From positions 1 to 16,068 of the forward strand of contig MSJH02000263.1 of NCBI GenBank assembly GCA_001931875.2: 16,068 nucleotides of DNA, written 5' to 3'. The DNA is from Byssochlamys sp. IMV 00236. Lineage: Eukaryota; Ascomycota; Eurotiomycetes; Eurotiales; Thermoascaceae. A model generated the notes under the pieces. It worked only from the letters and a program-made list of their open reading frames with translations, searched no databases and was not told the DNA's origin. Below, piece by piece: positions 1 to 11,728 of the stretch. The position numbers and the translations under genes were made by a program. Position 1 is the first letter of the stretch. Each line of letters opens with the position of its first letter.

Positions 1-725
1 TTTTTTTTTTTTGACAAATTTCCCTGTTGTACTATTTGAACGAACATTCCCGAGTCAAATAATATGCCTCAAAGTTCGCATGAATTTTTCAATATATCTT
101 AATCGTATACTATAATTAAACCAATAGCATTTCAACCTTCTCTTTTGATTAATTGGACAGCGAGATGTTTATAAATAACTTCTAATCAGATGAGCAGCTG
201 TGTTTGCTCTCAGGGTAACTTGTTAAACAGGCTTTATTCATAGTCGGATTACCAAATGTTCAATGTAATAAGATAACACTCATTCTGTACTTTTTTTGAT
301 CATTAGTCATTCAATTTGTTTATCATCGGAATTTTATACAACTTTACTACATGCATTTCACTTTATCAATGGCAACAACATATCGGCCTTTCTTGATTCC
401 TTCAGCTTATTTAGTTGTTTCTCCATAGAGAAATGATGAACAGCGATGATAACATAAAATCTCTTTCTACTGCACGACCATTCGTAAGTTCAGACGTTAG
501 TTGGAGCATCCTCTTTTAATCTAGTAGATGATGAAGATATAAACATGGTGTTTGCTTTATAACAACTTAAACTGTCAAAGTGAGCCTTATTGAAGTTTTA
601 AGTTTATTAACAGCGCTTAATTTTGTAGAAGGTCATAAACGAGAAGCCATGATTTGTTCTTTCACTTTGGTATCACCACCGGAATATGTCTACAGTAGCA
701 CACTTTTCATTTATTTTGTTTCTCT
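1..725. other. Intergenic DNA downstream of muskelin, no supported gene
   Basis: This AT-rich stretch begins with a T run and lies beyond the muskelin stop codon, so its right part should hold that gene's 3' untranslated region. I see no family-recognisable coding region. On the minus strand a 47-codon open frame ends at a TGA at 358-360. It reads plausibly as protein (for example AVHHFSMEKQ and KADMLLPLIK), but it has no convincing start and is preceded by an in-frame TGA. The plus-strand frame at 580-843 runs antisense to the last muskelin exon and is a shadow. Confidence 0.5.
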
Positions 726-3616
<2,891 letters not shown>

Positions 3617-3994
3617 ATCGTCAATAAAATAAAAAAGGAGCTTTTCCTTTATAAGGTAAACGATTCCAACAGCACAGTCAAGATAATTCAGTATGCTTAT
3701 CCAATCAAAATTAAGTAATTCATTTGTTGCATTAATTGGATAGTCTTTCCCTGGATACACCCTTTACACTCTTTAGATCTTGTATTCCACTTGATTCTCT
3801 CAAAGTTTTATTTGAAAACAATCGCATTCCGAATAGCTTGATTTTCATATTTAAATCATTGAGCTGCCCTCGAAAACAGGTTTGATGCCATCTTGTCGGT
3901 TAGTTCCTTGTTGTCCTTTCCCTGTTCTAAATACAGATCACAATCATCCATCGCCAGCCAAGCGAATACGCATAGCAAATAGTAAATTAATCAT
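3617..3994 (-). pseudogene. Decayed coding-like frame upstream of muskelin, unidentified
   Basis: On the minus strand, an ATG at 3994 opens a hydrophobic signal-like start (MINLLFAMRIRLAG). The neighbouring frame (3993-3856) reads like real protein (AWLAMDDCDLYLEQGKDNKE, then LTDKMASNLFSRAAQ). After a TGA at 3856-3858 the same frame continues plausibly (FKYENQAIRNAIVFK), is broken again by a TAA, and then a different frame is coding-like (LNFDWISILNYLDCAVGIVY) right up to the muskelin ATG. Several breaks suggest a dead gene or mobile-element remnant, or less likely exons with introns I cannot place. I do not recognise the family. The muskelin promoter must lie in or overlap this stretch. Confidence 0.35.
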
Positions 3995-4062
3995 CTCGCT
4001 ATTCCTGCTCAATGTTCAAAGACTACATTTTATGAAAAATAAGCTTTGACGTGTTTATTAAA

Positions 4063-4080
4063 AGAGTATATTTATACTCT
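4063..4080. repeat. 18-bp perfect palindrome with 2-nt centre
   Basis: The sequence agagtata-tt-tatactct is an exact inverted repeat of two 8-nt arms. It overlaps the stop codon of the transposase pseudogene. It could be a leftover of a transposon end or a chance AT-rich palindrome. Confidence 0.6.
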
Positions 4081-5015
4081 GTCAACCCTCTTTTTGCGGC
4101 AATTACGGCCCCGCATCAAGCCTTCATGTTTCCGATCAAATACACCGCTAACCCAAGGGCTTATTTTCTCCCATCCTTCTCTCAACACAATATTCTACTT
4201 TTCAGTATGTCTTATCTCACGTCTTCTTTCCTTGGTGAGATTATCCAAAGCGGTCTAAGCACGTTCTATCGGGTTCAAATCAGGATTTTGCGCGGATCAA
4301 TGCTCAAAGTTCCTGATCTGGTGGATTTCCTTCCACCATTGCATGTAACTGCCAGCCGTGCCAGCTAGCTCCATCATCTTGGAATATGAAGTCCTTGTCC
4401 TCTTGCTGGCAGAGTTGCGCGAATCAGGGGTGATAGTTTTGGGCTAAAATATTGATGTATTTGTCTTGATCAACTGTACCGTCAACCAAAACCATTGGCA
4501 TGAAAGCAACTCCAAATCATCACTCTGTCGCCGCTATACTTCTTTGTTGGTACAATATGTTTAATATCATATCGTTCACCAACTTTTCTGATGGCTCTGG
4601 CGCCACCATTGTTACTGACAACGGTGAACCGAAACTCATGCCTCCAGATAACGCTAGACCACTCTTCATTGACCCAATAGGCATGTTTATGGACCCAGTA
4701 AAGCTTTTTCTTCATGTGCTCGTCTGTCAATACTAGTTTATGAGCAGCAAAGTAAGAGCCATACTCCACCCTCTTCAAACTGCTGATAACAGTCTGTCTA
4801 CAGACCTTTACATCTACTTTATGTAGTTCTAATTTCAGACGGTCGTATGATACGAATGGATTATCTCCCATGATCTTCGTAAGCTGTATCTATTGTCTCT
4901 CATTGATTTATGAATTCTAACTATCACCTTATTTGTTAAAGGTGATGTAGTTCTCTTTACTCTTTCAAATATGATAAAGATGTTGTCATATGAGTATCCT
5001 GCTTTTCTAAGGTAA
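4072..5015 (-). pseudogene. Tc1/mariner-type transposase pseudogene
   Basis: The minus strand encodes a broken DDE transposase of the Tc1/mariner superfamily. From the N-terminal side: a helix-turn-helix-like stretch with GYSYDNIFIIFERVKR and TTSPLTNKVIVRIHK (about 5012-4885); then a frame change near 4880 into the segment ending at 4482, which carries KLYWVHKHAYW, VIWRHEF and DRVMIWSCFHANG; then FIFQDDGASWH (around 4360-4390); then AQNPDLNPIERA (4258-4293); and a tail with LREGWEKISPW ending at a TAA at 4072-4074. The first catalytic Asp, normally in a WSDES-like motif, is replaced by His (WRHEF), and there are several in-frame stops and shifts after 4482, so it is dead. I could not find convincing terminal inverted repeats or a TA duplication, so the element's limits are unknown. 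Confidence 0.85.
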
Positions 5016-5108
5016 AAAAAAATACCTCAGTACTTTCTTTATTCTCGAGGCTGATAAGAGACATGTTATTTAGTTGATACATTTTCAGCAGACATGGATA
5101 CTTTATAA

Positions 5109-5306
5109 AGTATTGACAAAAGAAAACAACACGATGTTGACTTTCAATTTTTATTCAGTGCGAAATCTGGTCTGGCGTGGCTGCATCATAAGCCATCAAA
5201 GCCACCTTTGTACCTAACGGCAACCTATTTCAAAATAAAGCCTGAAACACTTGTTGTTCTGTTGAGTGAAATGGAGACTTTCCTTGCAAAGTATGATGCT
5301 ATATAA
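5109..5306 (+). other. Unassigned 65-codon open frame, coding-like
   Basis: Between a TAA at 5106-5108 and a TAA at 5304-5306 there is an open frame with a protein-like reading (FQFLFSAKSGLAWLHHKPSK, PPLYLTATYFKIKPETLVVL, LSEMETFLAKYDAI). It has no early ATG, so it would be an internal exon or a remnant. A possible GT...AG intron (5291-5323) would join it to a second frame (ATVTENEEGKHLIYYIRHML), but 33 nt is shorter than any other intron here. I do not recognise the family, and the setting between transposon remains favours a relic. Confidence 0.3.
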
Positions 5307-5641
5307 AATATTAATAATTGTAGAGCTACTGTAACTGAAAATGAAGAAGGGAAGCACCTTATCTATTATATAAGGCATATGTTGTTATCATTGCTGTGAG
5401 AAAGGGATGATTAAATGAGCCTTCTGGAAATTCGAATGGACCTATTTTAAAGAGATAGATTGTTTAAATACAAGGGAAGATACAACCACAAGATAAGAAT
5501 AAGGGATGGTTTGCACTTGTTAAATAGAATTAAAGAATATATTCTAAATTGCCTTCAAGAGAAATGCATGTTCTATAGTGTTTGAGTATTTTCTATACAG
5601 TCATTCATAGTATACAACGTGTACATAGCCTAAAAGAATAA

Positions 5642-6060
5642 TCATACAAGCGTATTGAGGAAAAACAGAGAGTCCGTCAAGATATGATCAAGTCACTTGA
5701 AGACGAAAAGAATGACTACATTTATAGCTTAGATGAAACTCATTGTACTGCTTCAAATACAGGACCATTTTTTCAGATACATCTGCATTGATTTGTTGTC
5801 AGCTCCGGCTTGTTACGGATCATTCTTCTAGAGTGTGCGCAATTAAGATAGTGACTCAAGAGATGGAAAATCGCTTCCTACTGTTTTATTGCGAATGTGA
5901 TATTCACTACATTCAATGAGAATAACCCGATTGATTTATACATGATCCATCAATAGTCGTCACCCACTTGTTAACACCCTCTTGAACACAACGCCCTGAA
6001 AGTATCTGTCAACTCTATCCTCTGTTTGTTCATTCCATTGACCTTGTCATATATGGATGA
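5642..6060 (+). pseudogene. Possible second DDE transposase fragment
   Basis: A 49-codon open frame at 5642-5791 reads KRIEEKQRVRQDMIKSLEDE then NDYIYSLDETHC. The hydrophobic strand followed by DET resembles the first catalytic motif of IS630/Tc1-like DDE enzymes. Downstream to about 6060 the three plus frames carry fragments such as NVIFTTFNENNPIDLYMIHQ and DPSIVVTHLLTPS, broken by stops, which loosely fit the region around the second catalytic Asp. The match is by eye only; the sequence is too decayed for a firm family call. Confidence 0.3.
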
Positions 6061-6526
6061 TATCGTCAATTGACATCAAAAAGGAAACTAGAATATAGAA
6101 TGAATTTCATAAATAATTAATGTCAAAAGGGGAAAAAAATCTATCGTTTTCCTTTATTTGATAATAAGCCCTTCTTCTGATTTAAATCATGTCAGCTGAC
6201 CATGATCGCTGTTTGTTCATTCCGGATACTCCGCGCGTCTTGCTGAGTTTTCAGCCACAATGAGTCGTTCTTGGCAAACTGTTCGGAGTAAAAGTTCAAC
6301 CATTCACATGGTGTGGGATCACAGGGTCAATTAATATCCCCTATTTAGCAAGCAAGCAAGATTGCACACGTAATAGTTAATAACAGAGGAGATTCATTTC
6401 TCTTTGTTTCTTTGTAACAGACTTGAGCTAGAAAAAGATCATCCAATCATTATTCAGCATTTATTTCTTATTAAATCTTTTTTCTCCCTACCTACTTTTT
6501 TCTTTCTTTCTTTCTTTCTTACAACA

Positions 6527-7093
6527 ATGCCACTTGACGAACAAGCAACTGAACCGCGTAGAAAAAGAGCCAAGATAGTGAGTGCTTGTGGCGAATGTAG
6601 ACGAAAGAAAACAAAATGTAACGGAGAGACCCCATGTCGAAATTGTGAAAAGTCAGGAGTTCCTTGCATCTATCCCTCTACCAGTGTCAACGACGATAAA
6701 AGAAACGCTCCTAGTAAAGCAGCCCTGGAGGCCATTGAGGAACGTTTAAAGACTATAGAAGATATGTTGCGAACTATCATTCGATCTCAAAACTTGTTAA
6801 TCGTTGATGAGAGCGCAGCCAACAACTTTCCTCACAGAGACTCTAAATCATCAGCATCTTCTGTTTCTTCTCCTCCACTCATGCCTCAAACTATGCATAC
6901 TTCTCCTCCGCCGCCTTCACCTTCACCTTCAAACAGGCTACCTTCTATTCACAGCCTATCCTCCTCATATCCAGCTGAACCCAAACTGGAACATAGAGAT
7001 CTCCCTCCTTTAGGATTTCAAAACTACAACTATCCTAACAATTGTAAATATCAGCCAGAGAATGAAGGTTATATGAAAAAACGCAAGCTATGA
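6527..7093 (+). CDS. Short Zn2Cys6 (Gal4-type) transcription factor
   Basis: This is an intronless gene of 188 aa, a probable nuclear DNA-binding regulator. Six cysteines at residues 21, 24, 31, 37, 40 and 47 fit CX2CX6CX5CX2CX6C exactly, with the basic stretch RRKKTK between the second and third. A basic PRRKRAK precedes the cluster, a likely nuclear localisation signal. Residues 65-95 (KAALEAIEERLKTIEDMLRT) form a short coiled coil typical of dimerising Gal4-type proteins. The rest is Ser/Pro-rich and low complexity and ends in KKRKL. The large fungal regulatory domain usual in this family is absent. The start is the ATG at 6527 in a good context (ACAACAATG) after a CT-rich leader; the frame is open upstream but has no other ATG. 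The target genes cannot be told from sequence; the convergent kynureninase next door is not evidence of a link. Confidence 0.9.
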   Translation: MPLDEQATEPRRKRAKIVSACGECRRKKTKCNGETPCRNCEKSGVPCIYPSTSVNDDKRNAPSKAALEAIEERLKTIEDMLRTIIRSQNLLIVDESAANNFPHRDSKSSASSVSSPPLMPQTMHTSPPPPSPSPSNRLPSIHSLSSSYPAEPKLEHRDLPPLGFQNYNYPNNCKYQPENEGYMKKRKL

Positions 7094-7393
7094 ATAACTT
7101 CATACGAATACATTACGGGTATATATATTTTCTCTTCTTTTCACTACTACTTTTATTATTATTACTATTATTACTACTACTATTATACTATTATACTATT
7201 ATCATTAGTACTATCATCTTTATTATCATATACTACTATCAACATATTACCTTTATCCCTTCCTTATCCTTTCCTTTCCTTCTTTTAATAACTAACTTAG
7301 AATATTTATGCAACAACATTTGCACACACACACACACACACGCGCACGCACACATACAGACCATATATTTATATATAATAAACTCATTTTTTA
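7094..7393. repeat. Shared 3' region with microsatellites between convergent genes
   Basis: The 300 bases between the Zn2Cys6 stop and the kynureninase stop are mostly simple sequence. An imperfect TTA/CTA trinucleotide tract spans about 7143-7245, and a CA/CG dinucleotide tract (7323-7357) follows. A plus-strand AATAAA at 7377-7382 could serve as the poly(A) signal of the Zn2Cys6 gene, only 12 bases before the end of the kynureninase coding region. Open frames through here are low-complexity artefacts. Confidence 0.75.
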
Positions 7394-9095
7394 TTAGTTG
7401 GCATACACCTGATTCATTACTTTCTTTAACCCCTTGACGAATTGATAAACATCTTTATAGCTATTATAAAGTGGTGCTGGCGCAACTCGAATGACCGTAG
7501 GCTTACGTTCATCAACAATAATACCAAGCTTATGAAGACCATCGAATACTTCCATCATCTTGGTAGGGAATTCCAACGACAGCTGACATCCACGCTGTTC
7601 TGGATCACTAGGTGTAAGAATGCGCACAAGGTCGTGATCAAGTTCCTCTTTTAGTTCGCTCAAAAGCAGTCGCTCGAGATAACCCGTGATCAAATATGAC
7701 TTTTGACGTAACTCCTTAATACCTCCAGCTGCCTCAAATACTTGAAGTGATCCCAAGAGAGAATTCATTGCCAATATACTTGGGTTACTTAACTGATAAC
7801 CTGAGGCACCTTCGCTTGGACGAAATTCGGGCAACATTTCAAATCGATTCTCTTTTTGATTCCCCCACCATCCAGCGTACCTAAGCATATCATCTCAGCT
7901 TATCATTCTCTCTTGCTTCATTTTTTACTCTACATACCTTGGACGTTCAAAGTCAGTCTTGTACTTTTCATGAACAAATAATCCTGCGATACCCCCAGCA
8001 CCTGAGTTGAGGTACTTGTACGAACACCAACATGCAAAGTCGACACCCCAATCATGTAACTTCAACGGCACATTACCGACAGCATGAGCAAGATCCCAAC
8101 CGACGATGCAGCCCTAGACGAAACGTAAGTACAGACATACATGTGTTTACATGTACTTACTGCCTCATGGCCGGCTTTTGTGATCTTTTCGATTTCAAAG
8201 AACTGACCAGTATAATATTGAACACCAGCAAGCATGACAACCGCGATTTCCTTATCTTTCTTGATGAGGTCAATGATATCCTCTGTTCGCAATGTCTGCT
8301 CTCCTGGACGAGGCGCTACGGTCAAAAGTCCGACGTTGGGATCAATGCCACGAGAATGGAGATGAGACGAAACAGCGTACTACGGTGGGATACACCCGTG
8401 AGAAAATTATTCTTGTATTTCTGCAAAGGCTTACATGGTCTGAAGGAAATGCCTTCTTTTCAATCAGGATCTTGAACCTCTCTTCCGTTGGTCTATAGAA
8501 AGAGACAAGCATAGCGTGAAGATTAGAAGTGAGCGTGTTCATGGCAGTAACTTCAATCGGCTTTGCGCCTGAAAAAAAGAAGGGTTATTGTGACGTTTTG
8601 AAAAAGAACTTTCTCATGATCGTTACCAACGAGTCGAGCCAATGGTTCCTTTACTAATTCATCTATGGTTGCCCATGGTCTATTGTATGGATGATTCCAA
8701 TGACCTTCTACGCCTCTATAATCCCACGTTTAGTAATGCAACTAGAAGAATCTGTCCAACTCCTTACCTTCTGCCCCAAGCATCAAATTCTTCATTGACT
8801 AATTGACGTGCACGCTTTGGCATCAAACCCAATGAGTTACCGCATAAATAGGTACACTCTTCATCTAATACTACATCATCTAGTATCCAGTCTGTTTAGT
8901 TATCTACCTTCCTTTCTGCTTTGTATCAGTCTTACCTGTAGCTTGATCATCATTTAAAAGGGATCTTCTTGTAGGAATAACAAACTCTTGACGAAACTTG
9001 GAAAGCTTATCTTCCTTATCAAGATATTCGGCAAATTCAGAAGTGTTAAGTGGGTATACCGGGTTTTCTAGTTGTTGAGTAATATTCAAAGACAT
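7394..9095 (-). CDS. Kynureninase, seven exons
   Basis: This PLP enzyme splits L-kynurenine or 3-hydroxykynurenine into anthranilate or 3-hydroxyanthranilate plus alanine, in tryptophan breakdown and de novo NAD+ synthesis; it is normally cytosolic. Exons (-): 9095-8936, 8891-8768, 8715-8627, 8568-8435, 8379-8161, 8113-7938, 7880-7394. They total 1389 nt, or 462 aa, against about 465 in human. Hallmarks: [20 protein letters not shown] (165-170), [20 protein letters not shown] with PLP-contacting Asp249, CSYKYLN with the Schiff-base Lys275, [21 protein letters not shown] and the C-terminal [11 protein letters not shown]. Introns are 44-58 nt, all GT...AG, and every junction restores family sequence (for example FPSDH|Y, LVG|AK). 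No key residue is missing, so it should be active. The upstream 603 bases are shared with the divergent transporter gene. Confidence 0.96.
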
Positions 9096-9698
9096 GTTTG
9101 AGGAAAGAAGAAAAGAAATAGATATAGAGATGGACCCTTTTTTACAGTTGGTTGGAAGCTTGCGGAGATCTAAATGCTTTCAGTCACAATTTGTTGTATG
9201 TTGAAGCACTATTTCTATGAGAACTAATGCTGCAACCGTAGCATATTATAACATGAGATGATTCAGATACGTTTTACTATCATCAACTTTAAGCCAACAG
9301 TGATTTATGTTTAATCAGAATAAAGCAAAATCATAAACTATCTTTTCAGTAGTTGGTGACTCTTCATAATCCACTTTATCGTCTCGCTTTTTCCTTGCTT
9401 GAAAGCAAAGAATCATATGGCTTGGTCCTATCGATTTAAGCACACAAAAGACGCCTGGAAATAACGAATTCATTGTCTGATGCGTAATTAAAGAATATCA
9501 GTGAGCTCAAACAATAATCACATGCCTGGCCATTATATTTCTTACGCGATCTTTTTATATTTTCCCTTTATGGCTGCAAGACCACCTACAATTCATTATC
9601 TTGCGGAGTTCAATACAAGTGCCTAAAACGTGTGTATATCATTAACTGTGCAGCGCCTCTCCTCTATTTTTATTTCTCTTGCTTTTATTATTTACTGA
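9096..9698. promoter_or_regulatory. Divergent intergenic region, kynureninase / transporter
   Basis: These 603 bases separate two head-to-head genes and must hold both promoters. A TATA-like TTTTTATATTTT lies around 9550-9561, about 140 bases before the transporter ATG, and a CT-rich leader precedes that ATG. I see no recognisable operator or RNA gene. Confidence 0.5.
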
Positions 9699-11231
9699 AT
9701 GACAATAGAATTAGACAAAGATGCTTTATCAAAAGGCCATAAAAAGGGCCAAATCTACCCACCTTCTGCTAGCAACAGTAACCATAGTAACAATCGTAAA
9801 AAATTCCACAGTAGAACACAGTCGATAGCGACACAACCAGTAACTCAAAAGAAGAAACAGAGTCGAAGAGGTTCATTACCAGCTATTCATGTCCCAGCCA
9901 GTGATGGATTTGGATCGCCCCTGAGATCACCGTTTGTGTCATCACCTACGACTCGTTCTATGCCATTTTCAGAAAAGCTTGTTTCCATCAATATTGCTAA
10001 TCCCAAGAGTGATGTCAAGGGTCAATATATCACTCGACATGAAAATACCATCAAGAATTTATCCTATATTATGATGTGGTATTTTTTCTCAACTTCATTA
10101 TCACTCTACAACAAGAACCTGATGGGTCGAGATCGATTCAACTTTAACTTTCCTTTACTCGTCAGTTCGATTCATGCAGGTCTACATTTTATGATCACCA
10201 GCGTCATGATGTGGTTTGGAGGGAATCGATGGAATAGTAGTTTGTCAAGTTCGATGTCAATATATGATTATTTATTTAAAGTCGTAAGTTGTTTTTTATT
10301 TAAAAAAAAAAAAAAAGAGCAAGTTTGGTTGATGTGATCTCTCTCTAGGTTCCCTGTGGTGTTGCAGCAGCAGTTGAAATATGCTGCTCTAATGCTTCAC
10401 TTGTATATATCACCCTTTCATTCTATACCATGGTTAAATCAAGTACGCCCATTTGGGTGTTGATCTTTTCATTTCTCTTTGGATTTGAAAAACCCAAGTT
10501 TTTACTCATCAGCATCATCCTGATTATGGTCGCAGGTGTCATCTTGACAGTCGAAGGGGAGACTAAGTTTGATACCCTTGGATTTTCCCTTGTGTTGATA
10601 GCATCGATCGTATCTGGTCTACGGTGGAGTATGACACAGCTACTGTTACAGCATGAACGACTGGGTATTGATAATCCTATTGCCACCTTGTATTATCTCA
10701 GTCCGATCATGTTTATCACTATGCTTACACTCAGTTTGATACTGGAACATCCGTTGGAGCAGTTTCAACATTCGAAGCATTTTGATACGATTTCACATGT
10801 TGTCGAATCGCTTGGACTCATGTCGATTGGTGGATTTTTGGGTAAAGAAAAGCGATATTTTGATAGTTGTTTATTGACTGTTTTCATATAGCATTTGCAA
10901 TGACATTAGCTGAACTCTACTTGATCAAGAACACAAATACCATCACGCTGAGTGTAGCAGGCATTAGCAAGGAGATTGTGATCATCACGTTATCTGTCTT
11001 GATCTATGGTGATGTTTTGACTCCCAAGAACCTTTTAGGGTAAGTTTACATAAAGTCAAACAATGAGTATTTAATTGTTATTTTAGGTTATTTGTGTCCA
11101 TTGTTGGTATTATTGCATACAACTATTATAAACTATCTAAACAAGCTGATACGGAAAAAGGACAATACCAAATGATCCCTCTTCATGCTTCTTCATCTGG
11201 ATTTACGCCAAGTAGAAACCTTGAGGATTAA
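9699..11231 (+). CDS. SLC35/TPT-family nucleotide-sugar-type transporter, four exons
   Basis: This is a multi-spanning membrane protein of the drug/metabolite transporter superfamily, closest in feel to the SLC35C2/triose-phosphate-translocator branch (Golgi or ER). Exons: 9699-10283, 10349-10841, 10892-11039, 11087-11231; 1371 nt, 456 aa. Residues 1-110 are hydrophilic and rich in Ser, Asn, Lys and Arg (RRGSLPAIHVPASDG), probably cytosolic. Membrane segments begin near residue 121 (LSYIMMWYFFSTSLSLYNKN). Then come the conserved SFYTMVKSSTPIWV (about 218-231), a helix with IILIMVAGVILTVEGET, SGLRWSMTQLLLQ, NPIATLYYLSPIM, and the last helices TLSVAGISKEIVIITLSV and SIVGIIAYNYYK. Introns of 65, 50 and 47 nt all restore the frame. 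An AATAAA at 11266-11271 is a plausible poly(A) signal. The substrate cannot be assigned. The family call is firm, the subfamily less so. Confidence 0.92.
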
Positions 11232-11376
11232 AATAGGCTCGTGTGACAATGCAAACCAAAAATAGAATAAAATTAAAAAACGTCTAAGCCCTGATTTGCA
11301 ACAAAGATTCACTTTAATCCTTAATAATATATAAAAACGACTATAAATAATAATAACAAATAGATACACGAACAGA

Positions 11377-11728
11377 TTAAGATTTTTCATTTTGAATGGT
11401 CGAAGCATCAATCGGCTCACCCGGTCGAACCTTACGAGATGGAAAGCATGAGACAGTCATGAGACTCTTTTTGGGATAATAGATCGCATCTGGACGTGAT
11501 AGTGATGAGATCTCTGATGGTTTTGTAGGTGGTTTTCGTTCAATCTTGGTTTCTTTATCAGGATAAGTACGTATGATGTGAGTGCCTTTTCCTTCTGCTA
11601 CGCGATGAGCTACGCCATTTTCATCCAAGATGACTTCGATTGTTGACGACTGCGGGTATGTTAATACATGTATAGTCTCTCTTTTTATATGTATTTTTTA
11701 CTTTTTCATAAGATATACAACAACCCAT
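11377..11728 (-). CDS. 99-aa protein with MGCC acylation-type N-terminus
   Basis: Two exons (11728-11702 and 11649-11377, with a 52-nt GT...AG intron) encode 99 residues. The first nine, MGCCISYEK, match the N-myristoylation rule (Gly2, Ser6) followed by two cysteines fit for palmitoylation, so the protein is probably membrane-anchored, as with LAMTOR1 or Src-type N-termini. The remainder is polar with an acidic/amide start (TIEVILDENGVAHRVAEG), a Lys/Pro-rich middle (KIERKPPTKPSE) and a possible PxxP-like patch, and has no domain I recognise. It is not a clear LAMTOR1. The start is supported by the ATG, the acylation motif and a clean phase-0 junction; reading through the intron gives a different, less protein-like tail. 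It lies tail-to-tail with the transporter, with 145 bases between stops. A CT-rich leader precedes the ATG. Confidence 0.75.

Larger units (their letters stand above)
5016..6526. other. Gene-poor block with degraded coding fragments
   Basis: About 1.5 kb lies between the transposase pseudogene and the Zn2Cys6 gene. It holds two coding-like plus-strand fragments listed separately (5109-5306 and 5642-6060). The final 300 bases should contain the promoter and leader of the Zn2Cys6 gene: a short GCAA repeat (about 6347-6360), then a pyrimidine-rich tract with repeated CTTT (6480-6519) immediately before the ATG. No complete gene is supported in the rest. Confidence 0.5.

Noticed and set aside
3617..3760. 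Extension of muskelin upstream to a GTG at 3760
   Set aside because: GTG is not a normal nuclear start. The family begins close to the discoidin domain, and the first ATG in frame is at 3616.
4046..4368. Plus-strand open frames over the transposon
   Set aside because: They are antisense to the transposase pseudogene, whose motifs read clearly on the minus strand.
7090..7437. Leu/Ile/Tyr-rich plus-strand frame
   Set aside because: It is a translation of TTA/CTA and CA microsatellites and runs into the kynureninase coding region.
8032..8498. Plus-strand frames of 147 and 68 codons
   Set aside because: They are antisense shadows of kynureninase exons, which are supported by family motifs and splice sites.
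8342..8542. Kynureninase exon read through without splicing after FPSDH
   Set aside because: The frame after DHVSLC has no family similarity; splicing 8380-8434 restores FPSDHYA as in known enzymes.
6527..9095. A regulator-plus-enzyme cluster formed by the Zn2Cys6 factor and kynureninase
   Set aside because: The genes converge and share no promoter, and neither sequence shows a functional link; adjacency alone is not evidence.
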